Of a stretch of DNA of 62,856 nt, positions 29,246 to 37,700 are shown one piece after another. The notes beneath the pieces were generated by a model. The model saw nothing but the letters and a program-made list of their open reading frames with translations. It made no database searches and was not told the DNA's origin. The stretch lies in contig NZ_JAQZAM010000027.1 of assembly GCF_028737215.1 (NCBI RefSeq), positions 1 to 62,856 on the forward strand. Reading direction: 5' to 3'. Both the position numbers and the translations under genes were made by a program. Every line of letters starts with the position of its first letter. Position 1 is the stretch's first letter. This DNA comes from Actinomycetospora chibensis (GTDB lineage Bacteria > Actinomycetota > Actinomycetes > Mycobacteriales > Pseudonocardiaceae).

Positions 29246-31090
29246 GTGCTCGCCGATCCGGTGTTGCTCGGCGTGCGGACGGCGGGCAGCCGCGTGCTCT
29301 TCGGGCCGCACGTCACGAACCTCGCCGACCCGCGGCGCCCGCGGGCGCTCGGCGCCGATCACGTCGAGCACTACCGGGCGCGCGCCGCCGGGGGCGCCGG
29401 GCTGGTGGTCACCGAGGTGGCGTCCGTGGTGGCCGACGACCACCCCTACGAGTACGCGCCGCTCGCCGCCGACTGCGCGGAGGGCTGGGCCGCGATCGCG
29501 GACGCCTGCCGTCCGTACCGGACGCTCGTGCTCGCCGGGCTCGGGCACGCCGGCGGGCAGGGTTCGTCGGCGTACACCCGCGGGCCGCTGCGCGCGCCGT
29601 CGGCGGTGCCCGACCCGGCCTCGGGCGAGGTACCGGCCGTGCTGGACGCCGACGGGATCACGGCGGTGGTGTCGGGCTTCGCGCAGGCCGCCGCGGCGGC
29701 CGTGACGGCGGGCTGCGACGGCGTCGAGATCCAGGCGGGCCAGCACGCGCTGCTGCGGCAGTTCCTGTCCGGGCTGACCAACCGGCGTGACGACGCGTAC
29801 GGCGCGGACCGCGGTCTGCTGCTGGCCGAGGTGCTCGGCGCGGTGCGTGACGCCGTCGGCGCCGAGGCGCTGGTCGGTCTGCGCCTGGCCGTCGACGAGC
29901 TCGCGCCGTGGGCGGGCGTCACACCCGGCACGGCGCGCACGGCTCTGGAGCGGGTGGCGGGGCTCGTCGACCTCGTCGTCCCCGTGCGGGGCTCGGCGCT
30001 GTCGGTCGGCGCGACGCGGCCCGACGCGCACACGCCGCCGGGCTTCCTGCGCCCGCTCCTGGCCGAGCTGCGGGTGCCGGGCGTGGCGATGGTGCTGGCG
30101 GGGAGCGTGGTGGACGCCTCCGACGCGGAGTCCGCACTGGCCTCCGGCGACGCCGACGTCGTCGAGATGACCCGCGCCCAGCTCGCCGACGCCGACCTCG
30201 TCGCCCTCGTCCGCGCGGGCGAGGGCCCGCGACCCTGCGTGCTGACCAACCAGGAGTGCCGGGCGCGCGACGTCCGCAACCCTCGGGTGTCGTGCACGGT
30301 GGCGGCGCCGGAGGTCCCCGAGCGGGTCGTCGCCCGTCGTGCCGACCCGGTCCTCGTCGTCGGCGCCGGCCCGGCGGGACTCGAGGGGGCACGGACGCTC
30401 GCGCGGGCCGGCTGTCCGGTGCGGGTGGTCGAGCGTGCCGACACGGCCGGTGGCCTGCTGCGCTGGGTGGCCGGGCTGCCGGGTCGCGAGCGCTTCGCGC
30501 GGCTCGTCGACTGGTACACGGGTGAGCTGTCGGCGCTGGGCGTCGACCTCGCGTTCGGGGTCGACGCCGAGGTGCCCGCGTCCGGCCGGGTGCTGCTGGC
30601 CACCGGCGGTGTGGACCGGCCGGGGCGCGGGACGCCGATCGCCGCGGCGCTGCGCGAGGGCCTGCCCCCGGGTCCCGTCGTCCTCGACGACCCCCTCGGC
30701 GACGGCGCGGCGGTAGCGCTCGCCGAGCGCCTGGCCGCCGAGGGCCGCGAGGTCGCCATCGTCGCGCCCGGCGTGCTCGTCGGCCCCGGGCTGGCGCGCA
30801 CCGGCGACCTCGTCGACGCGCAGGTCCGCCTCGCCCGCGCCGGCGTCCGGCGGGTGACCGAGGCGCGGGTGGTCGGCTGGTCGTCCGGCTCGGCGACGGT
30901 GGCCGACGTCGTCACGGGGGCGACGACGTCGCTTCCCGCGGAGGTGCTCGTCGACGCCGGCCCGCGCCGTGCGCCGGCGGGCCCGGCGCCGCGGGCGGAC
31001 CTGTACGTCGTCGGCGACGCCGTGGCAACGCGCACGGTCGCCGAGGCCGTGCGCGAGGGCCGGGCGGCAGCGCAGGAATTGCTGTCGTGA
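29246..31090 (+). CDS. Mycofactocin-system FadH/OYE-family oxidoreductase 1
   Basis: A 614-residue flavoenzyme: an old-yellow-enzyme barrel (residues about 1-330, with HVTNLADPRRP and LGHAGGQGSSAY) and a C-terminal dinucleotide-binding domain with VVGAGPAGLEGA. It resembles the first of two FadH-like families tied to mycofactocin loci; their reaction is unproven. The iron-sulfur region reads CVLTNQEC...C, so one of the four cysteines of FadH-type clusters (Thr codon at 30245-30247) is replaced, while the next gene keeps all four. A GTGA overlap couples it to that gene. Confidence 0.88.
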   Translation: MLADPVLLGVRTAGSRVLFGPHVTNLADPRRPRALGADHVEHYRARAAGGAGLVVTEVASVVADDHPYEYAPLAADCAEGWAAIADACRPYRTLVLAGLGHAGGQGSSAYTRGPLRAPSAVPDPASGEVPAVLDADGITAVVSGFAQAAAAAVTAGCDGVEIQAGQHALLRQFLSGLTNRRDDAYGADRGLLLAEVLGAVRDAVGAEALVGLRLAVDELAPWAGVTPGTARTALERVAGLVDLVVPVRGSALSVGATRPDAHTPPGFLRPLLAELRVPGVAMVLAGSVVDASDAESALASGDADVVEMTRAQLADADLVALVRAGEGPRPCVLTNQECRARDVRNPRVSCTVAAPEVPERVVARRADPVLVVGAGPAGLEGARTLARAGCPVRVVERADTAGGLLRWVAGLPGRERFARLVDWYTGELSALGVDLAFGVDAEVPASGRVLLATGGVDRPGRGTPIAAALREGLPPGPVVLDDPLGDGAAVALAERLAAEGREVAIVAPGVLVGPGLARTGDLVDAQVRLARAGVRRVTEARVVGWSSGSATVADVVTGATTSLPAEVLVDAGPRRAPAGPAPRADLYVVGDAVATRTVAEAVREGRAAAQELLS

Positions 31091-32988
31091 GCGTTCTGGC
31101 CGACCCCGTGCGCCTCGGTCCCCTCGTGGCGCGCAATCGGATCGTGTTCCCGGCCCACCTGACCAACGCGGCCGTGGCGCGCCTCCCCACCGCCGCGCAC
31201 GCCGCGTACTACGGCGCGCGCGCCGCCGGCGGCGCCGGGCTGATCATCACCGAGGAACAGTCGGTCGACCCCGCCGACCGGCCCTACGAGAAGCTCGTCG
31301 ACGGCACCGACCCCGCCGTCGTCCCGGGCTACCGCGCGATCGCCGAAGCGGTGCACGCGCACGGCGCGCTCGTGCTCGCGCAGCTCGGGCACAACGGCGG
31401 GCAGTCGTCGTCGCTGTACTCGCGGGTGCCGGTGGACGGCGCCGACGACGAGGCCGACCCGATGTTCCGGGAGGTCCCGCGCGCGCTCTCCGAGCACGGT
31501 CTCGCGCGGCTCGTGGCGGGGTTCGGGGTCGTGGCCGGCCATGTCGCGGCGGGCGGGCTCGACGGGGTCGAGGTGCAGTGCTCGCAGGCGTCGTTGATCC
31601 GGCAGCTGCCCTCGTCGCGTGCGCTGCCGTTCCTGCTCGCGGTGCTGGCGGCCGTGCGGGAGGCGATCGGGCCCGACCGCGTGCTGGGCGTGCGCCTGCA
31701 GGGCGACGAGGGGATCCCGGGCGGCTCGACCGTCGACGACGCGGTGCGGCTGGCCGCCGCCGTCGAGCCGCACGTCGACTACGTCAACACCGCGGTCGGC
31801 GTCGCCACCCGGACCCTGTCGTTGATCGAGCCGCCCATGGGCGTGCCCGCGGGGTACGCGGCGCACGTGCCGTCGGCGGTGCGCGCCGCGGTGTCGGTGC
31901 CGGTGATCGGGGTGGGGCGGTTCACGACGCCCGCGCAGACCCTCGACGCGGTGCGCTCGGGGTCGTGCGATCTCGTCGGCGTCGTCCGAGGCCAGATCGC
32001 CGACCCCTCCTTCGCGGCGAAGGCCCTGCGCGGGGTCCGGGTGCGGCGCTGCATCGGCTGCAACCAGGAGTGCATCGCCCGCGTCGGCCTCGACCAGCGC
32101 CTGGGGTGCGCGGTGAACCCGTCGGCAGGTCGCGAGGCCGTGTCCGTCGACGTCACCGCTCCGACGAGGGCGATCTCCCCGTCCGCTCGCGTGCTGGTGG
32201 TCGGCGGCGGGCCGGCGGGGTTGGCGGCGGCGGTCGCGGCGGCGCGGTGCGGGCACGCGGTGACGCTGGCCGAGCGGGCCGACGCCCTCGGCGGCCAGCT
32301 CGCCCTCGCCGCCCGGGCGCCCGAGCGCGGCGAGCTCGTGCACGTGGTGTCCGACCTGGCGTTCGAGGCCCGCGAGCTGGGGGTGGAGGTGCGGCTGCGA
32401 ACCTCGATCCGCGCCGCGGAGGACGCCGACGCCGTCGTCCTCGCGACCGGCGCCCGCCCCGCCCTGCCCGCCTGGGCGTCCGGGCTCGCCCGCGTCGTCG
32501 ACGTCACCGACGTCCTGGCCGGGCGCGTCACCCCGAGCGGGCACGTCCTCGTCGTCGATGCCGGGCGCTCGCACGCGGCGACCTCGACCGCCGAGCTGCT
32601 CGCCCGGCGCGGCGCGAGCGTGACCACGCTGACCTCGGCGCTCGTCGCGGCCGGCGCCCTCGCGCCGACCCTCGATCGCGAGCGCTGGCGACGTCGCGCC
32701 GCCGACCTCGGGATCGAGGAGCACACGGATCGCGTGGTGCTGGGCGCCCGTCCCGGCCCGGTCCTCGACGTGCTCGCCCACCTCACCGGCGAGGTGACGC
32801 CGTGGCCGGCCGACTGGGTCGTGCACGCGGGCCCGCCGACGCCGGTGCTGCCGGGCACGGAGGTGCCGGAGCTGGGCGTGCCCGTCGTCCGCGTCGGCGA
32901 CTGCGTCGCCCCCCGCGACCTCGGGGCCGCGATCCGCGAGGGCACCGCTGCCGGGGAGGGCCTCCGTGAGCGAAGTCCACGGCGATAG
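31087..32988 (+). CDS. Mycofactocin-system FadH/OYE-family oxidoreductase 2
   Basis: A 633-residue homologue of the preceding protein: barrel with HLTNAAVARLP and LGHNGGQSSSLY, a complete 4Fe-4S motif CIGCNQEC with a fourth Cys in RLGCAVNP, and a dinucleotide domain with VVGGGPAGLAAA. FadH-type enzymes pass electrons from NAD(P)H through Fe-S and flavins to an enone substrate; the mycofactocin-linked substrate is unknown. Its last codons run into a degenerate copy of the palindromic element found just downstream. Confidence 0.88.
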   Translation: MSVLADPVRLGPLVARNRIVFPAHLTNAAVARLPTAAHAAYYGARAAGGAGLIITEEQSVDPADRPYEKLVDGTDPAVVPGYRAIAEAVHAHGALVLAQLGHNGGQSSSLYSRVPVDGADDEADPMFREVPRALSEHGLARLVAGFGVVAGHVAAGGLDGVEVQCSQASLIRQLPSSRALPFLLAVLAAVREAIGPDRVLGVRLQGDEGIPGGSTVDDAVRLAAAVEPHVDYVNTAVGVATRTLSLIEPPMGVPAGYAAHVPSAVRAAVSVPVIGVGRFTTPAQTLDAVRSGSCDLVGVVRGQIADPSFAAKALRGVRVRRCIGCNQECIARVGLDQRLGCAVNPSAGREAVSVDVTAPTRAISPSARVLVVGGGPAGLAAAVAAARCGHAVTLAERADALGGQLALAARAPERGELVHVVSDLAFEARELGVEVRLRTSIRAAEDADAVVLATGARPALPAWASGLARVVDVTDVLAGRVTPSGHVLVVDAGRSHAATSTAELLARRGASVTTLTSALVAAGALAPTLDRERWRRRAADLGIEEHTDRVVLGARPGPVLDVLAHLTGEVTPWPADWVVHAGPPTPVLPGTEVPELGVPVVRVGDCVAPRDLGAAIREGTAAGEGLRERSPRR

Positions 32989-33058
32989 CCGGGAAGATCG
33001 CGCACGTAGACGTGAGCGATCTTCGGGCCTATAGCACCGAACTCCGCTCACATAGGGT
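32966..33058. repeat. Tandem palindromic elements between FadH2 and mftE
   Basis: The clear copy at 33012-33058 has arms GTGAGCGATCTTCGG and CCGAACTCCGCTCAC and matches 13151-13198 at about 43 of 48 bases. A degenerate copy (32966-33007) precedes it and overlaps the FadH2 stop. GAAGATCGC (32993-33001) can also pair with GCGATCTTC (33016-33024), so two alternative hairpins compete. The right end supplies the mftE -10 box. Confidence 0.65.
33053..33058 (+). promoter_or_regulatory. Leaderless -10 box (TAGGGT) of mftE
   Basis: TAGGGT at the right end of the palindromic element is followed by 6 bases and the mftE GTG. The same CACATAGGGTCGGCGCG stretch lies before the LysR gene on the other strand. 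Confidence 0.5.
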
Positions 33059-33064
33059 CGGCGC

Positions 33065-33742
33065 GTGGAGATGGCCGAGGCCCGCTGGCCGGAGTGCGAG
33101 GACGTGCCGGTGCTGCTCGTCCCGGTCGGGGCGACCGAGCAGCACGGCCCGCACCTGCCGCTCGGCACCGACACCGCGATCGCCGCGGCGGTCGCGGCGC
33201 GCAGCGGCCTGCCGGTGGCCCCGGCCCTGCCCTACGGCGCGTCCGGGGAGCACGAGACGTTCCCGGGCACGGTGTCGATCGGCACCGAGATCCTGGCGGC
33301 GGTGATCGTCGAGCTCGGGCGCTCGGCGTGTCGCTTCGCCCGCCGGCTCGTGCTCGTCAACGGGCACGGCGGCAACGTCGGCGCCCTGCGCGCCGCGGTC
33401 GCCCTGCTGCGCTCCGAGGGGCGCGACGTCGCGTGGTTCCCGTGCGGCGTCCCGGGCGCCGACGCGCACGCCGGGCACCACGAGACCGGCGTGATGCTCG
33501 CGCTGGCGCCCGACACCGTGCGCCCGGACCTCGCCGCCCCCGGCAACACCGCCCCGCTGCGCGAGCTCATGCCCGCGATCAGCGCCGGCTCGGTGCGCGA
33601 CGTGAGCCCGTCGGGCGTGCTCGGCGACCCGACCGGCGCGACGGCCGGCGAGGGCGCCGAGACGGTCTCGGTGATCGTCGCCGCGCTCGTCACGGCCGTC
33701 GAGCGGTGGGCCGTGGACGACGCGATGGGACGCCTGACCTGA
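33065..33742 (+). CDS. mftE: Mycofactocin precursor peptidase MftE (creatininase family)
   Basis: A 225-residue creatininase-fold metallopeptidase with metal-binding residues in GATEQHGPHLPLGTDT, NGHGGN and AHAGHHETG. MftE cuts the MftC-modified MftA peptide to release the Val-Tyr-derived core. It is over 22 kb from mftA, which is unusual because mftE normally follows mftD near mftC. The GTG start is supported by the TAGGGT box; no ribosome site is seen. Confidence 0.92.
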   Translation: MEMAEARWPECEDVPVLLVPVGATEQHGPHLPLGTDTAIAAAVAARSGLPVAPALPYGASGEHETFPGTVSIGTEILAAVIVELGRSACRFARRLVLVNGHGGNVGALRAAVALLRSEGRDVAWFPCGVPGADAHAGHHETGVMLALAPDTVRPDLAAPGNTAPLRELMPAISAGSVRDVSPSGVLGDPTGATAGEGAETVSVIVAALVTAVERWAVDDAMGRLT

Positions 33743-33789
33743 GCCGGCGGCGCTCGGCCAGGGTCACGACGTCGATCGCCGGCCGGACC

Positions 33790-33795
33790 TAGACT
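33790..33795 (+). promoter_or_regulatory. Leaderless -10 box (TAGACT) of the phosphoribosyltransferase gene
   Basis: TAGACT followed by 7 bases and the ATG at 33803. It implies a separate transcript within the mft block. Confidence 0.5.
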
Positions 33796-33802
33796 CCGGG
33801 CG

Positions 33803-34438
33803 ATGGCCCCCTTCGCCGACCGCGACGGAGCCGGTCGCGCGCTCGGTCGGGCGCTCGCCGAACTGGACCTGCACCGCCCCCTGCTCGTGGGTCTCGCCCG
33901 CGGGGGCGTGCCGGTCGCCGCGGCGGCGGCCGCGGCGCTGGGGGACGGGGCGGAGGTCGACGTCGGCGTCGCCCGCAAGATCACGGCACCGGGGCGCCCG
34001 GAGGCCGGGCTCGGCGCGGTGGCCGTGGACGGCGAGCCGGTGTGGTTCGACCTCGCGCTGCAGAACGCCGGCCTGCCCCCGGACGTGCTGGACGACCTCG
34101 TCGTCGCCGAGCGCACCGAGGCCGCCCGCCGCGAGGAGGCCTACGGGTCGGGGTGGCGAGGCCGCGTGGCGGGGCGGGACGTCGTCCTGGTCGACGACGG
34201 GGTGGCGACGGGGATGACGGCACGGGCGGCGCTCGAGGCGCTGGTCGCCGGTGGCCCGTCGAGCCTGGTGCTCGGCGTACCGGTCGCGGCGCCGCCGGCG
34301 CTCGAGCGCCTGGCCGACGACTGGGGCGGCACCGTCGTCGCCGTGCTCGTCCCGCCGGACTTCCGCGCGGTCGGTGACGTCTACGACGACTTCGGGCAGC
34401 TGACCGACGACGACGTCCTGCGTGTCCTCGATCGCTGA
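33803..34438 (+). CDS. Phosphoribosyltransferase family protein
   Basis: A 211-residue type I phosphoribosyltransferase-fold protein. The PRPP loop is VVLVDDGVATGMTA near residue 129, preceded by VARKITAPG. Proteins of this stand-alone type are often annotated as putative phosphoribosyltransferases of unknown acceptor. It sits between mftE and mftF and overlaps the likely mftF start, yet it is not a known mycofactocin enzyme. It may be a passenger. Confidence 0.85.
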   Translation: MAPFADRDGAGRALGRALAELDLHRPLLVGLARGGVPVAAAAAAALGDGAEVDVGVARKITAPGRPEAGLGAVAVDGEPVWFDLALQNAGLPPDVLDDLVVAERTEAARREEAYGSGWRGRVAGRDVVLVDDGVATGMTARAALEALVAGGPSSLVLGVPVAAPPALERLADDWGGTVVAVLVPPDFRAVGDVYDDFGQLTDDDVLRVLDR

Positions 34439-36071
34439 CGACCCACCGCGCGGCTGCCTAGACTCGCCCGCCATCAGCGCCTCCACCGTCAGCCCCGCGG
34501 CCCCCGCCACGGCGACACGCCCCCCGCACGGCTGGGCGGTCGTGCTCGACCGGCGCGTGTGGCGCGCCGATCGCGGCCGCACGCTGATCGGGGGCTCGCC
34601 GCCGCGCGTGCTGCACCTCTCGCCCGCGGCGTACGGGCGCCTCGCCGGCCCGGACGGGATCGCGCCGGACGCGCGGCTCACGGTCACCGACGCGACGTCG
34701 GCGGCACTGGCGCGCCTGCTCACCGACGCGGGCGTCGCCCACCCCGATCCCGGCCACCCGGACGCCCCGGCGCCCGCCGCGGTCTCGGTCGTCGTGCCCG
34801 TCCGCGACCGTCCCGGCGAGCTCGCCCGCCTGCTCGGTGCGCTGGCCGCGACCGCGCCGGGGATCGCCGAGGTGGTCGTCGTCGACGACGGCTCGACCGA
34901 CCCGGACGCCACGGCCCGTGTGGCCGCCGCCCACGGCGCGCGCGTGGTCTGCCATCCGGTCTCCCGCGGGCCCGCCGCCGCCCGCAACACCGGCGCCGCC
35001 ACCGCGGCCGGCGAGATCGTCGCGTTCCTGGACTCCGACGTCGTCCCCGAGCCCGGCTGGCTCGCCCCGCTCCTGGGTCACCTCGCCGACCCCGCCGTCG
35101 TCCTCGCCGCCCCCCGCATCGTGGCCTGGGAGGCGTCGTCGGCCGGTGCCGGCCCGGGGGCCACGCTGACAAGTTCAGCACAGCACGCCGATAGGGTCAG
35201 GAAATCCCCCCGCTCGATCGCGCGCCGGACCGTGGCCCGCTACGAGGAGCGACGCTCGAGCCTGGACCTCGGGCCGCGCGCCGCCCCGGTCACCGCCCGC
35301 TCCCGCGTCGCCTACGTCCCGAGTGCGGCGCTGCTCGTCCGCCGCGAGGCGCTGGGCGCCGGGTTCGCCGAGGACATGCCCGTCGCCGAGGACGTCGACC
35401 TCGTCTGGCGCCTCGCCGCCGCCGGCTGGCGCCTGCGCTACGAGCCGTCGTCCCGGGTGGCGCACGAGCACCGCGACGCCGTCGGCGCGTGGCTCGAGCG
35501 CAAGGCGTTCTACGGCACCGGCGCCGCCCCGCTGGCCCTGCGTCACCCGCGCCGCGTGCCGCCGGTCGCCCTCGCCCCGTGGACCGCGGCCGCCATGACC
35601 CTGCTCGGCGTCCAGCGCCGGTGGAGCACCGCCGCCGCGGGCGCCGTGACGCTGCTGGCCACGGCCCGCCTGGCGCGGGGGCTGGCGCGGCCGGGCCGGA
35701 AGGACACGCGTCTCGGCGACATCCGGCGCGCCGTCGCCCTCGCCGCGGTGCTCGCGCCCTGGGGCCTCGGCGGCGCGGCGTGGCAGGCGGCCGGGGCCCT
35801 CACGCGGCACTGGTGGCCGGCGGCGGTGGCGGGCGCGGTGGTGTCCCGCCGGGTCCGCCGGGCGCTGCTCGTCGCCGGCGTGGTCGAGGGCGTCGCCGAC
35901 TGGGCCCGGTTCCGCTCGCCCGGCGACGGGCCGGACGACGTCGTCGGCCACGTCGTCGCCCACCGGCTGGACGACCTGGCCTACGGAGCAGGGCTGTGGT
36001 GGGGCGCGTGGCGGTACCGGACGACCGCGCCCCTGCGTCCGGACCTCAGCGGGAAGGGCCCCGACCGATGA
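34422..36071 (+). CDS. mftF: Mycofactocin glycosyltransferase MftF
   Basis: A GT2-family transferase of up to 549 residues: AVSVVVPVRDRPGELARLLG, nucleotide/metal DSDVVP, and EDVDLVWRL, then hydrophobic helices in the C-terminal third. MftF builds the beta-1,4-glucan chain on mycofactocin. Typical homologues are near 470 residues. The start is uncertain: GTG 34422 overlaps the previous gene, while a TAGACT box at 34459 points to a leaderless start near 34473, where the codon is ATC. A segment of lower GC at 35165-35205, before RYEERRSSLDLGP, looks inserted in frame. Confidence 0.88.
   Translation: MSSIADDPPRGCLDSPAISASTVSPAAPATATRPPHGWAVVLDRRVWRADRGRTLIGGSPPRVLHLSPAAYGRLAGPDGIAPDARLTVTDATSAALARLLTDAGVAHPDPGHPDAPAPAAVSVVVPVRDRPGELARLLGALAATAPGIAEVVVVDDGSTDPDATARVAAAHGARVVCHPVSRGPAAARNTGAATAAGEIVAFLDSDVVPEPGWLAPLLGHLADPAVVLAAPRIVAWEASSAGAGPGATLTSSAQHADRVRKSPRSIARRTVARYEERRSSLDLGPRAAPVTARSRVAYVPSAALLVRREALGAGFAEDMPVAEDVDLVWRLAAAGWRLRYEPSSRVAHEHRDAVGAWLERKAFYGTGAAPLALRHPRRVPPVALAPWTAAAMTLLGVQRRWSTAAAGAVTLLATARLARGLARPGRKDTRLGDIRRAVALAAVLAPWGLGGAAWQAAGALTRHWWPAAVAGAVVSRRVRRALLVAGVVEGVADWARFRSPGDGPDDVVGHVVAHRLDDLAYGAGLWWGAWRYRTTAPLRPDLSGKGPDR
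34459..34464 (+). promoter_or_regulatory. TAGACT box inside the 5' end of mftF
   Basis: The hexamer and 8-base spacing match the leaderless pattern of this window, but the codon at the expected start is ATC (34473). Either mftF starts at a non-standard codon or the box is fortuitous. Confidence 0.3.
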
Positions 36072-36706
36072 CCCCGATCGTCCGCACCGTCGCCGTCGGC
36101 CGCCCGCGCGAGGTCCCGGGACCCCGCGACGGCGAGACGACGAGCACCGCCATCTGGAAGGAGCCGGTGGACGGGCCGGTCGAGGTCGGCCCCGAGAACC
36201 TCGCCGGGGACGAGCAGGCCGACCGCGTCAGCCACGGGGGGCCGGAGAAGTCCGTCTACGCCTACGGCGAGGAGGACCTCGCCTGGTGGCGCGGCGAGCT
36301 CGGCGCGCTCGACGACCAGATCTTCGGGCAGAACCTCACGACCGTCGGCTACGACCTGCGCGATGCCGTCGTGGGCGAGCGCTGGCGGATCGGGAGCGCC
36401 GAGCTCGTCGTCGTCCAGCCGCGCACCCCGTGCTTCAAGCTCGGCCTGCGCGCCGGGGACCGGTCCATGCCGCGCCGCTTCACCGCCGCGGTCCGGCCGG
36501 GCGTCTACCTGCGCGTCGCGTCGACGGGCACGCTCGCCGCCGGCGACCCGATCGAGGTCGTCGACCGGCCCGCGCACGGCGTCACCGTGTCGGAGGTGTT
36601 CGCCATCGTCCACCACGAGCGCGACCGCGCCGCCCGCCTGCTCGAGGTGCCGGAGCTGCCGGCCGGCTACCACCACTGGGCCCGCGAGCGCCTCGCCCGT
36701 CGGTGA
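36068..36706 (+). CDS. MOSC-domain protein
   Basis: A 212-residue MOSC protein of the YiiM type. It has DRVSHGGPEKSVYAYGEEDL, FGQNLTTVGYDL and the conserved cysteine in QPRTPCFKLGLR. MOSC proteins bind or use molybdenum cofactor, and YiiM-like members reduce N-hydroxylated compounds. The ATGA overlap couples it to mftF, an odd pairing. It may relate to the Mo-hydroxylase genes 0.5 kb downstream. Confidence 0.88.
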   Translation: MTPIVRTVAVGRPREVPGPRDGETTSTAIWKEPVDGPVEVGPENLAGDEQADRVSHGGPEKSVYAYGEEDLAWWRGELGALDDQIFGQNLTTVGYDLRDAVVGERWRIGSAELVVVQPRTPCFKLGLRAGDRSMPRRFTAAVRPGVYLRVASTGTLAAGDPIEVVDRPAHGVTVSEVFAIVHHERDRAARLLEVPELPAGYHHWARERLARR

Positions 36707-37175
36707 TCGTGGGGGCTCCGCTGACGATGGACGTCAGCATGGCCCCCGGGCTGACATCGACCGCCCCCACACGCACCGACCACGCCCTGTTCCGGCGCGT
36801 GCGTTCCGGGTGAGGTGCGAACCCCTCCCAACGGACGGTTCGCCTACCGACCGGAGTGTTCTTTTCCGCAGCGATCCGCCCGTTCCAGGGGTGTGTCGAG
36901 CCGCAGAAGCGGATGTCTGACCGCCCTTGCTCCGCGTGTGCGGTGTACAGGTCGGTAACCACTCCGACCTGGTCATTCGGGTAGCCCATCCGCCCCCTGA
37001 GTGGATGTTGCGCCGCCCGGTGGTCGGCGGTGTGATGTGTCGGCCACCACGCCGGAGATGGGGGCACAGGCGCGCGCGAAGTCAGCGGGCGTCGTTCGCA
37101 CACCACCACCACGTCCTCGGTCTCGACGTCCGGGCTCCGGTGCCACGTCGTTCGACCGAGTGAGGAGTGAGGTCC
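36707..37175 (+). promoter_or_regulatory. Long intergenic region upstream of coxS
   Basis: A 469-base gap with no convincing gene. It holds the MOSC terminator hairpin (36711-36747) and a T-rich patch near 36860. An inverted repeat CAGGTCGG/CCGACCTG lies at 36948-36971, with an 8-base spacer, about 200 bases before coxS. A strong ribosome site GAGGAG precedes coxS. It probably contains the promoter and a regulator site of the cox operon. Confidence 0.45.
36711..36747 (+). terminator. Terminator after the MOSC gene
   Basis: GGGGGC (36711-36716) pairs with GCCCCC (36742-36747), and CTGACG (36721-36726) pairs with CGTCAG (36732-36737) around a short loop, starting 5 bases after the stop. Confidence 0.55.
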
Positions 37176-37700
37176 ATGGCACGCATCCGGACCACCGTCG
37201 ACGGCCTCGTCTACGAGGACGACGTCGAGCCGCGCATGTTGCTCGTCCAGTACCTGCGTGAACGGCTCGGCAAGACGGGCACGGTGATCGGCTGCGACAC
37301 GAGCAACTGCGGGGCGTGCACCGTTCACCTCGACGGGATGAGCGTGAAGTCCTGCTCGGTGCTGGCCGTCCAGGCCAACGGCGCCGAGGTGCTCACGATC
37401 GAGGGCCTCGAGCGGGACGGCCAGCTGCACCCCGTGCAGCAGGCCTTCCACGACAACCACGCACTGCAGTGCGGTTACTGCACGCCCGGCATGATCATGC
37501 AGTCGATCGACCTGCTCGGTGACAACCCCGACCCCACCGAGCACGAGGTCCGCGAGGGCATCGAGGGCAACCTCTGCCGTTGCACCGGCTACCAGAACAT
37601 CGTGCGCGCCGTCCAGGACGCCGCGACGAAGATGAAGCCGGGAGCCGCCCCGACCGCCGAGGCCGGAGCCAAGCAGACCGTTGCCGGCGGAGGCGCCTGA
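37176..37700 (+). CDS. coxS: Molybdenum hydroxylase small subunit (2x[2Fe-2S]), CoxS-like
   Basis: A 174-residue iron-sulfur subunit. The plant-type cluster uses cysteines in [16 protein letters not shown] and the distal SVKSC. The second cluster uses QCGYCTPGM and GNLCRCTGY. It carries electrons from the Mo centre to the FAD subunit. The C-terminal 20 residues are an Ala/Gly-rich tail. ATG 37176 follows GTGAGGAGTGAGG. It overlaps coxL by one base (TGATG). Confidence 0.93.
   Translation: MARIRTTVDGLVYEDDVEPRMLLVQYLRERLGKTGTVIGCDTSNCGACTVHLDGMSVKSCSVLAVQANGAEVLTIEGLERDGQLHPVQQAFHDNHALQCGYCTPGMIMQSIDLLGDNPDPTEHEVREGIEGNLCRCTGYQNIVRAVQDAATKMKPGAAPTAEAGAKQTVAGGGA

Noticed and set aside
36707..37175. 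tRNA-like segment near GGTTCGCC at about 36838
   Set aside because: No cloverleaf, anticodon stem or CCA-side pairing could be built around it.
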